From: Brachybacterium halotolerans
GTDB lineage: Bacteria > Actinomycetota > Actinomycetes > Actinomycetales > Dermabacteraceae
Reading direction: 5' to 3'
Assembly (NCBI RefSeq): GCF_016623465.1
Contig: NZ_JAEDAJ010000006.1
Coordinates: 1 to 64,000, forward strand
DNA: 64,000 bases
The first letter of the stretch is position 1; each line of letters opens with the position of its first letter. The notes under the pieces were generated by a model, which was given only the letters and a program-made list of their open reading frames with translations, was not told where the DNA came from and did not search any database. Positions 36,278 to 44,849 of this stretch are shown piece after piece. Made by a program: the position numbers and the translations under genes.

Positions 36278-36788
36278 AGATGCCGAAGGGCTCCGCGTAG
36301 CGGACGACTCCCGTCGGCAGAGGCCCCGCATCGTCGAGAGCCGTCACCATCAACGCGTCCGCGGGCACGTCGATGCTCAGCCGGATGCCCTGGGGGATCG
36401 CCGGCTCGAACCCGAACCGCGGGTAGTAGCCGGGATGACCGAGCACCACCACGAACCGCTCGCCCAGAGCCCCCGCGGCGTGGAGCAGCGCGCCGATCAC
36501 GGCGGCTCCCGCACCGCGACGCTGGGCTCCGGGAAGCACTGCGCACGGGGCGAGGCACAGGGCGGGGACGTCCCCTATGTGACATCGCGTCAACAATGCG
36601 TGCGCCACGACCCGTGCATCCGGTGCGCACGCGACGTACGACAGACCCGGGACCCATGCCGGGTCCGTGCGCAGCCTGTCGACGAGATCGGCCTCGTCCG
36701 ACGTCTCGAATGCGGACCGGATCACCATCCGCACGGCTTCGACGTCGCCCGGCTCCTCAGGGCGCACCAGCCATTCGCACTCGGTCAT
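36276..36788 (-). CDS. GNAT family N-acetyltransferase
   Basis: 170 residues. YhbS-type: N-terminal RPEEPGDVEAVRMVIRSAF, acetyl-CoA loop AVLPGAQRRGAGAAVIGALL, then VVVLGHPGYYPRFGFEPA and C-terminal DVPADALMVTAL. It transfers acetyl groups to an unknown acceptor. A GTG one codon upstream is possible. Confidence 0.85.
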   Translation of the reverse strand: MTECEWLVRPEEPGDVEAVRMVIRSAFETSDEADLVDRLRTDPAWVPGLSYVACAPDARVVAHALLTRCHIGDVPALCLAPCAVLPGAQRRGAGAAVIGALLHAAGALGERFVVVLGHPGYYPRFGFEPAIPQGIRLSIDVPADALMVTALDDAGPLPTGVVRYAEPFGI

Positions 36789-36791
36789 CAC

Positions 36792-37015
36792 CCGGTGACC
36801 CTACCCGCACCAGCCCCGCACGCGCGCGCCGCCGTGGTGCCCGCCCTGTCCGCCGCCCCGACTTCAACGCGGGCGCGAAGCCCCAGCGCCAGCGCCATGA
36901 CACAGGGTGCGTTCGACACGCGGACGTCTCCGTCACAGAGATCGGCGGAGCCTCGGAACCTTACTCTTGTCGCACGAGCGGGACGATCGATGCTGAGGAT
37001 GTCGCGGAGATCAGA
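36792..37015. other. Gene-free 224-base stretch
   Basis: No supported gene or RNA. The sequence becomes less GC rich towards 37000, where the Tat-protein gene ends. Confidence 0.5.
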
Positions 37016-37615
37016 TCAGGACGTGACGAGATTCGAGGGGCCGCGCCGCACTGAGTAAGCCTGGCCGTTCCAGGTCGCTCGACGCAGTGAGTAGATCGTC
37101 ACCGGGTCAATACAGCTGGCAGCAGTCCGTACAGCCTGGAACCCGATCACGCCATTGACGCGATACCGCCGCCTCTGCGAGTCATAGGTCCAAGCACCTG
37201 AGTACGTCGTCGTGTATGCCGTGTACCCCGTTATCGCAGGAGCAGTCGAATCGACAGTCGGCACGCTCCACGTCGTCGACCCTGTACTCGTTCGTGTCCA
37301 CGTCAGAGTTCCGAACGACGTCGAGAAGTAGATTGTGAAGCGGGCACCAGTAGGCGTTGAACCGCTGGGCACGTCATCCATCCAAAACCCGAACGTCGGG
37401 TAAGCAGAAGTTTCGCCCAAACCCAATGTTTGAGTGGTGGTAGTCCCGCTCGTCGAGCAGTTCGATGTGATGTTCGTGCTTCCCGAGACTGCGGGTGCAG
37501 ACGCAGCCAAAGCCGGGGCTGCCACGGACGTCAACGCGACAGGCGTTGCCCACGCGGCCCCCTTCAGCAGTGCGCGTCGACCAGACCCCGGCCGCTCGCC
37601 CTCTCGATCCTGCAT
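37016..37615 (-). CDS. Tat-exported Ser/Thr-rich protein
   Basis: 199 residues. Twin-arginine signal GSGRRALLKGAAWATPVALT (about 11-30) ending at PALAASA. The mature part is rich in Ser, Thr and Tyr, with two cysteines (NCSTSG and SCIDPV) and no recognised domain; many beta-strand-like runs suggest an exported or surface protein. No such family known to me. The gene is visibly lower in GC than its neighbours (34 of 60 bases in a row at 37201), suggesting a different history. Confidence 0.72.
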   Translation of the reverse strand: MQDREGERPGSGRRALLKGAAWATPVALTSVAAPALAASAPAVSGSTNITSNCSTSGTTTTQTLGLGETSAYPTFGFWMDDVPSGSTPTGARFTIYFSTSFGTLTWTRTSTGSTTWSVPTVDSTAPAITGYTAYTTTYSGAWTYDSQRRRYRVNGVIGFQAVRTAASCIDPVTIYSLRRATWNGQAYSVRRGPSNLVTS

Positions 37616-37888
37616 CCCTATCCCCCATCGCTCTCGAGCCTACGCGAGTCGTCATACTCCAGGAATTACCCGAAGTGCGCAAGGTGCGCTCGCGGGATCC
37701 TGACCTTGAGTTCCCTTCCTGAGACCAGCCACGAAACCGCCGTGTCGGCGCTCCTGACGGCCGCCAGAGGCACGCAATGCCACGGGACACCGCAACGCGA
37801 TCGTGACCCCAAGCCCCGAGACATCTCCACCCACCCCTGGCACGGTGGGTAGCCAACCCGGTTGCCGAATCCCACGACAGGAGTCCGC

Positions 37889-38290
37889 ATGGCAATCGTC
37901 CGACGTGCACTCGCCTCGACAGCCGCTCTCGCCGCCGCCGCCACCTTCGCCGCTTGCAGCGGACCCGAAGGCGAGCAGGTCGTGAAGGCAGCGCCACCCG
38001 ACCACTACCTGCACGCACAAGACTACGAGAACGCGATCACCAACGCCGGCGCAACATGTGACTGGCGGATGGACCCAGAGGAGGAGTACACCGTGGCCAC
38101 CTGCGGACGGAACCTTTCCCTCATCGTCGCCGACAAACAGGATGTCCTCGACAACTGGTCGAAGACTCTGGAGGAGCAGCTCGGTCACGGGATCATGGCG
38201 CGAGGCGACGACTTCCTGGCGGTCACCTCGAAGATCGAGCTTTCCAGGTACGTCGACCAGGCGCTGGGCAGTGAGTCCGTGGCGTTCTGA
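37889..38290 (+). CDS. Small lipoprotein
   Basis: 133 residues. Lipoprotein signal peptide ending in the lipobox AACSGPEG (TFAAC, lipid Cys near residue 23), mature protein with cysteines in ATCDWRM and VATCGRN that could form a disulfide. No known domain. GACAGGAG precedes the ATG at 37889. Divergent from the Tat-exported gene with about 270 bases between. The lipoprotein assignment is firm; function is not. Confidence 0.75.
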   Translation: MAIVRRALASTAALAAAATFAACSGPEGEQVVKAAPPDHYLHAQDYENAITNAGATCDWRMDPEEEYTVATCGRNLSLIVADKQDVLDNWSKTLEEQLGHGIMARGDDFLAVTSKIELSRYVDQALGSESVAF

Positions 38291-38521
38291 CCCCTGAACC
38301 CCGCGCGGACCGCTGCGCCCGCCCTACTGGGTCGCGTCAACCAGCTGGAAGCGTGAGGAAGCGCATCCGCGTCAACCTACGCAACCCAGGACAGGGGCCA
38401 GCGCAGCGAGGTACGTGCCATAGCTGGACGGCTAGCGCTCGATGTGGACGATCTCTTCCGTGTCCGCTGCGTCGTTTCCCGGCCATTTTCCGACCCTGGG
38501 CGCGATTTCAGGGCGAACGGA

Positions 38522-38561
38522 AACGGCCCCTCGCCAGCGACGTGGCTGGTGAGGCGCCGTT
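38522..38561 (-). terminator. Terminator after tRNA-Thr
   Basis: AACGGCCCCTCGCCAGC (38522-38538) pairs with GCTGGTGAGGCGCCGTT (38545-38561) apart from two mismatches. Minus-strand exit is followed by TCCGTT, just after the tRNA 3' end. Confidence 0.7.
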
Positions 38562-38564
38562 CTC

Positions 38565-38640
38565 TGGAGCCGCCTGCCGGAATCGAACCGGCGACCTATT
38601 CATTACGAGTGAATCGCTCTACCGACTGAGCTAAGGCGGC
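38565..38640 (-). tRNA. tRNA-Thr(CGT)
   Basis: Minus strand cloverleaf: acceptor GCCGCCT/AGGCGGC, D arm with GCTCAGTCGGTAGAGC, anticodon stem ATTCA/TGAAT around loop CTCGTAA (anticodon CGT), and T arm GCCGG-TTCGATT-CCGGC. CCA is encoded at the 3' end (38565-38567). Confidence 0.95.
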
Positions 38641-38746
38641 GCGCCCGCCGAGCACTGCGGACCTGGCTACTCTACGAGAACTCGACCGAGGGGTGCAAAG
38701 CGGAGCGGTGAGCGACGCACCACACTGCCGTCTCGAGCTCGTCCAC

Positions 38747-38801
38747 CGTCAGCAAGCAGGTCAGACCTCGTCAGCAGATGAGGCCTCGTCAGCAGGTCAG
38801 G
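38747..38801. repeat. Three imperfect 18-base repeats at TAP hydrolase stop
   Basis: CCTCGTCAGCAGATGAGG and CCTCGTCAGCAGGTCAGG are adjacent; a third, longer copy with CGTCAGCAAGCAGGTCAG lies before them. The repeat covers the end of the peptidase gene, so each copy holds a similar C-terminal code and a TGA (minus strand). Looks like small tandem duplication. Confidence 0.6.
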
Positions 38802-40462
38802 CCCTTCTGCGGCGACGTGCCGTCCACCAGGTACGCGTCCACGGCATCCTCGACGCAGCCGCCGCTGCGTCCGTAGGCGGTGTGGCCGTCCCCGTCGAAG
38901 GTGATGAGCGTCGAGTTGTCGAGCTGGGAGTCGAGGTTCTTCGCCCACGCGTACGGGGTCGCCGGGTCACGGGTCGTGCCGACCACGACGATCTGGTCGC
39001 TCCCCTTCGCGTGGACCTCGGCGGGCTCGCGCAGCGGCTTGACGGGCCAGGTGTCGCACATGGCCTGGGAGTAGTCGGTCATCCCTGCAGCCGGGTACTC
39101 CTCCAGCAGCCGGGCGCTCTCCTGCTTCTGCCAGTCCAGGGAGGCGACGCCGGGGTGGTCCAGGCAGTTCACGGCGTTGATCGCGTACAGGTCGTTGCCC
39201 TTGTAGCTGCCGTCGTCCTGGCGGCCGGCGGAGAGGTCGGCGAGCGCGAGCAGGGTCGAGCCGTCGCCGTCGGAGGCGTTGCTGAGCGCCTGCACGCCCA
39301 GGCTCCAGTACTCGTCGCTGTACATCATCATCTGCACGCCGGCGGTCGCGAGCGCACCGGTGAGCGGCCGGTCGGGGTCCTTGGTGCTGATCGGGTCGTC
39401 GGAGATCGAGTCGAGGAGGGCGGTGAGCTCCTTCGTGGCCTCCTCGGGCGTGGAGCCCGTGAGCGGGCAGTCGTCGCGCGCGATGCAGAACTTCGCGAAC
39501 TGCTCGGTGGCCTGCTGGAAGCCCTTCGCCTGGCCCTCGACGATCTGGTCGCCGGTGAGGCTCGGATCCATGACGCCGTCGAGCACGAAGCGGCCCACGC
39601 GGTCCGGGTAGAGGTCGGCGTAGGTCGCCCCCAGGTAGGTGCCGTAGGAGAAGCCCAGGTAGTTCAGGGAGTCGTCGCCGACAGCCGACCGCAGCACGTC
39701 CATGTCCCGCGCGGCGGAATAGGTGTCGAGGTACGGAAGCAGATCGCCGGAATCCTTCTCGCAGGCGTCGGAGATCTTCTGCATCCAGTCCAGGGACTTC
39801 TGCAGCCCCTCGGGCGTGCCGCCGTCGTAGGTGTCCGCGCGGTACTCGTCGGTCTGCGAGTCGTCGAGGCACTCGATGCCCTCGGAGCGGGACACGCCCC
39901 GGGGGTCGAAGCTGATGAGGTCGTAGTTCTCGCGGACTTTCTGGCTGAACAGGTAGTCCGCGCTCTGGGCGAGGAAGTCGACGCCCGAGCCGCCGGGGCC
40001 GCCCGGGTTCGTCAGCAGCGACCCCTTCGCCTCGCCGGTCGCCGGCAGGCGCACGAGCGAGATCTCGACATCGCCCGCGCTCGGGTCGTCCCAGGCCTTG
40101 GGGACCTTCACGGTCGAGCACTGCAGGCCCTGCACGGCGGCCTCGTCGAGCACGTCCTGCCCGCAGCCCTCCCAGACGGCGTCCTGGTCGTAGAAGTCGG
40201 CGTAGGCGGAGTCCTCCGCGGGGTCCGACGGCAGGTCCTGCGCGTGGGACGTGCCGAGCTCGGCGAGCGCAGTGTTCGAGTCGGCCGTGCCACCCGACCC
40301 CAAGGCGCCGTCGCTCGAAGCGCCCGAGTCCGAGGCGCCCGAGCGCCCGTCGGCCCCGTCCTCTCCCCCGTCCAGCAGGCTGCATCCGGAGACCAGGAGG
40401 GCCGTCGCGGCGGCGCCGGCGAGAATGCGCAGGGCGCCTCGGCGCGATCGGGTGCGCTGCAT
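38789..40462 (-). CDS. Exported TAP-type alpha/beta hydrolase
   Basis: 557 residues. Lipoprotein signal with LLVSGCSL lipobox, then a Ser/Asp/Gly-rich linker, then the tripeptidyl aminopeptidase-type hydrolase: NPGGPGGSG oxyanion region, nucleophile GFSYGTYLG, Asp in GTTRDPATPYAWA and His in GDGHTAYGRSG. It cleaves short peptides outside the membrane, by family. AGGAG precedes ATG 40462 by seven bases; a longer ATG start at 40501 is less likely. Confidence 0.87.
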   Translation of the reverse strand: MQRTRSRRGALRILAGAAATALLVSGCSLLDGGEDGADGRSGASDSGASSDGALGSGGTADSNTALAELGTSHAQDLPSDPAEDSAYADFYDQDAVWEGCGQDVLDEAAVQGLQCSTVKVPKAWDDPSAGDVEISLVRLPATGEAKGSLLTNPGGPGGSGVDFLAQSADYLFSQKVRENYDLISFDPRGVSRSEGIECLDDSQTDEYRADTYDGGTPEGLQKSLDWMQKISDACEKDSGDLLPYLDTYSAARDMDVLRSAVGDDSLNYLGFSYGTYLGATYADLYPDRVGRFVLDGVMDPSLTGDQIVEGQAKGFQQATEQFAKFCIARDDCPLTGSTPEEATKELTALLDSISDDPISTKDPDRPLTGALATAGVQMMMYSDEYWSLGVQALSNASDGDGSTLLALADLSAGRQDDGSYKGNDLYAINAVNCLDHPGVASLDWQKQESARLLEEYPAAGMTDYSQAMCDTWPVKPLREPAEVHAKGSDQIVVVGTTRDPATPYAWAKNLDSQLDNSTLITFDGDGHTAYGRSGGCVEDAVDAYLVDGTSPQKGLTC

Positions 40463-40555
40463 GGGGAAGCTCCTGGGGTGGGGTGCGGGGTGCCCGCCCA
40501 TCCTAGGGGCGGCGGGTCGCCGGGGCCCGTTCAGACGGGCCGGTCGGACACGGGG

Positions 40556-41353
40556 TCAGCCGATCTCGCGACGGGCCCAGCGCACACCGCCGGCGACGAG
40601 CGGGATGAGGATCAGCAGGACGATCGCGCCGATCGCGGAGACGGTCACGTCGCCGCGGGCGAGGGTGTCCGCGGAGCTCGTGAGGTCGACGTAGCGCATG
40701 ACCTCGGCGACGGTCTCCGAGCCGAGGACGGCCACCATGGAGGTCGCGACGGTCACCACGAAGGGCAGCACGACCGAGATGACCATCGCCAGCGCGGTGC
40801 CCTGCAGCAGAGCCGCGCACGCGGCGGCGAACAGGGTGCCCAGCAGCAGCTCGAGACCGGTGCTGCGCAGCGTGCTGCCGACGTTCTCGAACGTGGACCC
40901 GTCGCCCGAGATGCCGCCCACGAGCGAGGCGAGGCCCAGGGCGGCGCCGAGGCCGATCGCGGTGACGACGAGCGCGATGATCAGCGCGGCGACGATCTTG
41001 GACAGCAGCACGCCGGTGCGTCGCGGGCGCTGGAGGAAGGTCTGCTGGATCGCGCCGGGCCACTCCCCGACCACGGTGAGCACCGTGAGCACGGGCAGGA
41101 CGACGCCGAGGACGAGGCCGACGGCGATGATCCCGCCGTAGGCGATCACCGGCGAATCCTCGAGGAGCAGCGGCTGCAGGGTGGTCGAGAGCAGGGCCAT
41201 GCCGAGCACGGCGACGGCGCTGACGATGAGCAGGATGCGCATGGCCAGGGTGTCGAGCACCTGGCGCAGGTCCAGCAGCGGTCGGAAGGTGCCGGGGCCG
41301 GAGGCGCCGGCGGAGGTGCCGGTGGTGGCGAGCGCAGAGGATGCGGTGGTCAT
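40556..41353 (-). CDS. ABC transporter permease
   Basis: 265 residues, six hydrophobic helices (ILLIVSAVAVLGMALLSTTL, IIAVGLVLGVVLPVLTVLTV, IGAIVLLILIPLVAGGV and others) with a cytoplasmic N terminus. ABC-2 type permease: EWPGAIQQTFLQRPRRTGVL after the second helix is typical. Begins two bases after the ATPase stop, so one transporter; direction (export or antibiotic resistance) is unknown. Confidence 0.85.
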   Translation of the reverse strand: MTTASSALATTGTSAGASGPGTFRPLLDLRQVLDTLAMRILLIVSAVAVLGMALLSTTLQPLLLEDSPVIAYGGIIAVGLVLGVVLPVLTVLTVVGEWPGAIQQTFLQRPRRTGVLLSKIVAALIIALVVTAIGLGAALGLASLVGGISGDGSTFENVGSTLRSTGLELLLGTLFAAACAALLQGTALAMVISVVLPFVVTVATSMVAVLGSETVAEVMRYVDLTSSADTLARGDVTVSAIGAIVLLILIPLVAGGVRWARREIG

Positions 41354-41355
41354 GA

Positions 41356-42369
41356 TCAGGCCTCCTGGGAGGTGGTCGGTGCGGCGGCTGTGGAGGTCGC
41401 CGGGGCGGGGCGGGGCGCCTGGCCGTCCTCGGTGAGGGAGAAGAAGACGTCCTCGAGGGAGCCGTCGCTCAGACGCTGCAGCTCGGTGAGGACGAGGCCG
41501 TGCTCGAGGGCCAGCCGGCCGACGTCGGCCGGCTCGAGGGCGAGGGTGAAGGAGCCGTCGCTGCCGTGGCTGGCGCCGACGCCGCTGGCCTCGACCGCCC
41601 GGCCCAGGGCCTCGGGGTCGAGGGCCGCGACGCGGGTGCCGCCCTGGGCGGTGACGTCCTCGAGGCTGCCCTCGGCGACGAGCCGTCCGTGGGCGATCAT
41701 CGCGACGCGGTCCACGGTGGCCTGCACCTCGGCGAGCTGGTGGCTCGAGAGCAGCACGGTGCCGCCGGCGTCGGCGAAGGAGCGCAGGAGCCGGCGCATC
41801 CAGCGGATGCCCTCGGGGTCCAGGCCGTTCGCGGGCTCGTCGAGGATGAGCGCGGCGGGGTCGCCGATGAGGGCGACGCCGATGCCGAGCCGCTGCCGCA
41901 TGCCGTAGGAGTACCCACGCACGCGCTTGCGGCCGGCCCCGGACAGGCCCACCATCTCCAGGACCTCGTCGGCGCGGGAGGCGGGCATGCCGCAGGTGCG
42001 GGCCGCCAGGCGCAGGGTCTCCAGCCCGGTGCGGCCGGGGTGCAGGGTGCGCGCGTCGAGCATGACGCCGATGACGCGGCCGGGCTGCGGGATCGTGCGG
42101 AAGGACATGCCGCCCACGAGCGCAGTGCCCGAGTCGGCCTCGGCGAGACCGGTGAGGATCCGCAGGGTCGTGGACTTCCCGGCGCCGTTCGGGCCGAGGA
42201 AGCCGGTCACCGTGCCGGGCTCGCACAGCAGGTCGAGGCCGTCGACGGCCGTCTGCTCTCCGTAGGTCTTGCGCAGGGACTCGATGCGCAGGTCGACGCT
42301 CGCGTCGCTCCGACGGGTCCCTGCGGGCCCGGTGGCGCGGGCCTCGGTGGGGGTGCTGGTGGTGGTCAT
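41356..42369 (-). CDS. ABC transporter ATP-binding protein
   Basis: 337 residues. Walker A GPNGAGKST, signature GYSYGMRQRLGIG, Walker B ALILDEPANGLDPEG and H loop LLSSHQLAEV. A C-terminal extension of about 90 residues (ending APTTSQEA) is not part of the core. Pairs with the permease next door. Divergent from the histidine kinase at 42536, a layout of cell-envelope-stress ABC/two-component sets. Confidence 0.92.
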   Translation of the reverse strand: MTTTSTPTEARATGPAGTRRSDASVDLRIESLRKTYGEQTAVDGLDLLCEPGTVTGFLGPNGAGKSTTLRILTGLAEADSGTALVGGMSFRTIPQPGRVIGVMLDARTLHPGRTGLETLRLAARTCGMPASRADEVLEMVGLSGAGRKRVRGYSYGMRQRLGIGVALIGDPAALILDEPANGLDPEGIRWMRRLLRSFADAGGTVLLSSHQLAEVQATVDRVAMIAHGRLVAEGSLEDVTAQGGTRVAALDPEALGRAVEASGVGASHGSDGSFTLALEPADVGRLALEHGLVLTELQRLSDGSLEDVFFSLTEDGQAPRPAPATSTAAAPTTSQEA

Positions 42370-42535
42370 GGCTCCACCCTGTCGGCAGAGGGGTCGGGCG
42401 CGGATCCTCCCGCGGGTCCGACGGCGACCGACTTTGGTCGCCTCGCACCCCCGTGCGGGGTCGGCCGAAGGTACGGCTTCACGGTGCCTGCCCCGGTCCC
42501 GCCCCTGGTTACAGTTGCCCGATGGAGGAGTGCGG

Positions 42536-43732
42536 ATGAAGCGGCGGGCGGCATCGGATGAGCGCGCCGCGCGCGGGGCCAGGACCGGGGGCCGCGACCA
42601 CGACGGCACCGGGTGGGTCGAGCGTGCCTGGGTGGATGTCGTGCTCGTCGTCGCCGTGCTCGCCGAGGCGGTCGCGCGCGCCGTCTGGCACGTGCCCTTC
42701 AGCCACGGCGACGACCCGGTCGCGATCGGCATCGGAGTGCTGGCCGGCCTCGCCCTCCTCGCGCGGCGCCGCACCTGGCGCTGGCTGCTGCCGCTCGTGC
42801 TCGTGGTCAACGTGCTGGGCGCCTCCCAGGTGGTGCTCGCGATCGCCTCCTTCGCGCTCGCAGGCCGCCTGCGCGGACGCTGGCAGCCCCTCGGGGCGAT
42901 GGCCCTCGCGGTGCTCACGGGCGTGCTCCCCCACCTCGCGAACCCGCTGCGTCCCGCGGTGGCGGGCGCGCTGGTGAGCGGTCTGGTCGCGGCGATCGCG
43001 GCGGTGGCCGGGATGTACCTGCGCGCTCGCGCCGACCTGCTCGCGGAGCTCACGGCGCGCGCTGAGGAGGCCGAGCACCGCCGGTCGACGGCCGAGCAGG
43101 ACGCCCGACGGGCCGAGCGCACGCGCATCGCCCGGGAGATGCACGACATCGTCGCCCACAAGATCTCGCTGGTCGCACTGCAGGCCGGTGCGCTCGAGGT
43201 GAACCAGAACCTCGAGCGCGAGGAGGTCTCGCGCTCGGCCGGGCTGATCCGCCAGACAGCGGCCGACGCCCTCTCCGAGCTGCGCGAGGTGCTGGGCGTG
43301 CTGCGCGGCGAGGAGGAGGTCGCCCCGCTGAACCCGCAGCCCACCTGGGAGGACGTGCGCCGCCTCGTGGAGTCGACGAAGGAGGCCGGGGTGCAAGTCG
43401 AGCTGTTCGACTTCATCGACGACCCGGTCCCCGACGCCCTCGCTCGCACCGCCTACCGGGTGGTGCAGGAGGGGCTGACGAACATCCACAAGCACGCGCG
43501 GCACACACGGGCGCGGATCGCGCTGATCGGCGAGCCGGGCGACGACCTGCTCATCGAGATCAGTAATGTGCTCCCGAAGGGGTTCACGACGGATCTGCCC
43601 GGGGCGCGGATGGGTCTCTCGGGCATCGAGACGCGGGTGACGCATGCCGGCGGCACGATCACGTCGGGCCCCACGGACGACGGACGTTTCGAGGTGAAGG
43701 CGGTGATCCCGTGGCCGAATCCGCAGGGATGA
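42536..43732 (+). CDS. Sensor histidine kinase (HisKA_3)
   Basis: 398 residues. Several helices in the first 170 residues (VVLVVAVLAEAVARAVW, LVLVVNVLGASQVVLAIASF, GALVSGLVAAIAAVAGMYL), coiled coil, H box TRIAREMHDIVAHKISLVA, N box VVQEGLTNIHKHARHTR and G motif GARMGLSGIETR. GGAGG lies seven bases before the ATG. The kinase is likely specific to the response regulator overlapping its end. Confidence 0.92.
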   Translation: MKRRAASDERAARGARTGGRDHDGTGWVERAWVDVVLVVAVLAEAVARAVWHVPFSHGDDPVAIGIGVLAGLALLARRRTWRWLLPLVLVVNVLGASQVVLAIASFALAGRLRGRWQPLGAMALAVLTGVLPHLANPLRPAVAGALVSGLVAAIAAVAGMYLRARADLLAELTARAEEAEHRRSTAEQDARRAERTRIAREMHDIVAHKISLVALQAGALEVNQNLEREEVSRSAGLIRQTAADALSELREVLGVLRGEEEVAPLNPQPTWEDVRRLVESTKEAGVQVELFDFIDDPVPDALARTAYRVVQEGLTNIHKHARHTRARIALIGEPGDDLLIEISNVLPKGFTTDLPGARMGLSGIETRVTHAGGTITSGPTDDGRFEVKAVIPWPNPQG

Positions 43733-44424
43733 ACGAGAGCCCGGCGGGCACCGGGGTGAAGAGGATCGCCCTGGTCGATGACGACTCCCTGGTGAGGGCG
43801 GGGCTCGCGATGATCCTGGGCGCGGATCCGGGCATCGAGGTCGTCGGCGAGGGGTCCGACGGCAACCAGGCGGTCACGCTCGTGCAGAAGCACCGGCCCG
43901 ACGTGCTGCTGATGGACGTGCGCATGCCGGGTATGGACGGCATCGCCGCGACCCGCGCGGTGTGCGCCCAGTCGGAGCCGCCGAAGATCATCATGCTCAC
44001 GACCTTCGACATGGACGAGTACGTCTTCGAGGCCCTCGAGGCCGGGGCCAGCGGCTTCCTGCTCAAGGACACTCCCCCGCAGGACCTGATCCGCGCCGTG
44101 CACGTGGTCGCCCAGGGGGACGCGATGCTCGCTCCCACCGTCACCCGGCGCATGCTCTCGCACTTCTCGCAGTCCAATCCCGGGACGCGCAGCGCCGAGC
44201 ACGATGGCCTGGATCAGCTCACCGAGCGCGAGACCGAGGTGCTGGGGGCCGTCGGCGCCGGACTGTCGAACGCGCAGATCGGCGAGCGGCTGTTCATGAG
44301 CGAGGCCACCGTGAAGGCGCACGTGTCGAAGATCTTCGCGAAGCTCGACTGCTCGAACCGCGTCCAGATCGCGATCATCGCCCACGAGGCCGGGCTCAGC
44401 GACGGCCTCGACGCCCCCGACTGA
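43711..44424 (+). CDS. NarL/FixJ-family response regulator
   Basis: 237 residues from GTG 43711, or 231 from ATG 43729, which forms ATGA with the kinase stop. Receiver (IALVDDDSLVRAGLAMIL, Asp in DVLLMDVRMPGMDG, LLKDTPPQD) and LuxR HTH (LTERETEVLGAVGAGLSNA, then MSEATVKAHVSKIFAKLDC). Divergent from the ABC transporter genes, which it may control. Confidence 0.92.
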   Translation: MAESAGMNESPAGTGVKRIALVDDDSLVRAGLAMILGADPGIEVVGEGSDGNQAVTLVQKHRPDVLLMDVRMPGMDGIAATRAVCAQSEPPKIIMLTTFDMDEYVFEALEAGASGFLLKDTPPQDLIRAVHVVAQGDAMLAPTVTRRMLSHFSQSNPGTRSAEHDGLDQLTERETEVLGAVGAGLSNAQIGERLFMSEATVKAHVSKIFAKLDCSNRVQIAIIAHEAGLSDGLDAPD

Positions 44425-44477
44425 GGGCGTCGACAGCGGGCGTCAGCAGAGAGCGTCGACCGCGAGGGCCGACGGGC

Positions 44478-44849
44478 TCAGCCCCAGCCGAGCTCGTGCA
44501 GACGCGACTCGGAGAGCCCGAACAGATGGCCGAGCTCATGGAGCACGGTCACCCGGATCTCGGCGACGAGCGCCTCGCGGCTCGCGCTCACGCGCTGCAG
44601 GGGTCCGCGGAAGATGAGGATCCGATCGGGCTCGATGTAGCTGTCGAAGACGCTGCGCTGGTCCAGCGGGATGCCGTGGTAGATGCCCAGCAGCTCGGTG
44701 GCCTGGTGCCCGTCGCGCGCGGGATCGGGCTCCTCCTCGATGAGGATGACGACGTTCGACTCGGCGATCAGGCGCGCGGTCTCGTCCGGGAGCGAGTCGA
44801 GGGCGTCGTCGACGGCCTCCTCGAAGTCCTCGCGACTGATGGCGATCAT
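44478..44849 (-). CDS. Small HExxH metallopeptidase-family protein
   Basis: 123 residues. Zinc motif HELGHLFGLSESRLHELGWG in the last quarter (HExxH with a third His/Glu). Belongs to the DUF1025/zincin-like small bacterial metallopeptidase family; substrates are unknown. It overlaps the previous gene's stop by ATGA, the last of a three-gene unit (LLM oxidoreductase, reductase, this). Confidence 0.85.
   Translation of the reverse strand: MIAISREDFEEAVDDALDSLPDETARLIAESNVVILIEEEPDPARDGHQATELLGIYHGIPLDQRSVFDSYIEPDRILIFRGPLQRVSASREALVAEIRVTVLHELGHLFGLSESRLHELGWG

Noticed and set aside
38353-38634. Apparent 93-codon protein with a GNRTGDLFITSESLYRLS-like ending
   Set aside because: It is read through tRNA-Thr; such tails are a well-known artefact of translating a tRNA gene.
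36800-38640. Integrative element at tRNA-Thr
   Set aside because: No integrase, repeat of the tRNA end or mobility gene was seen.
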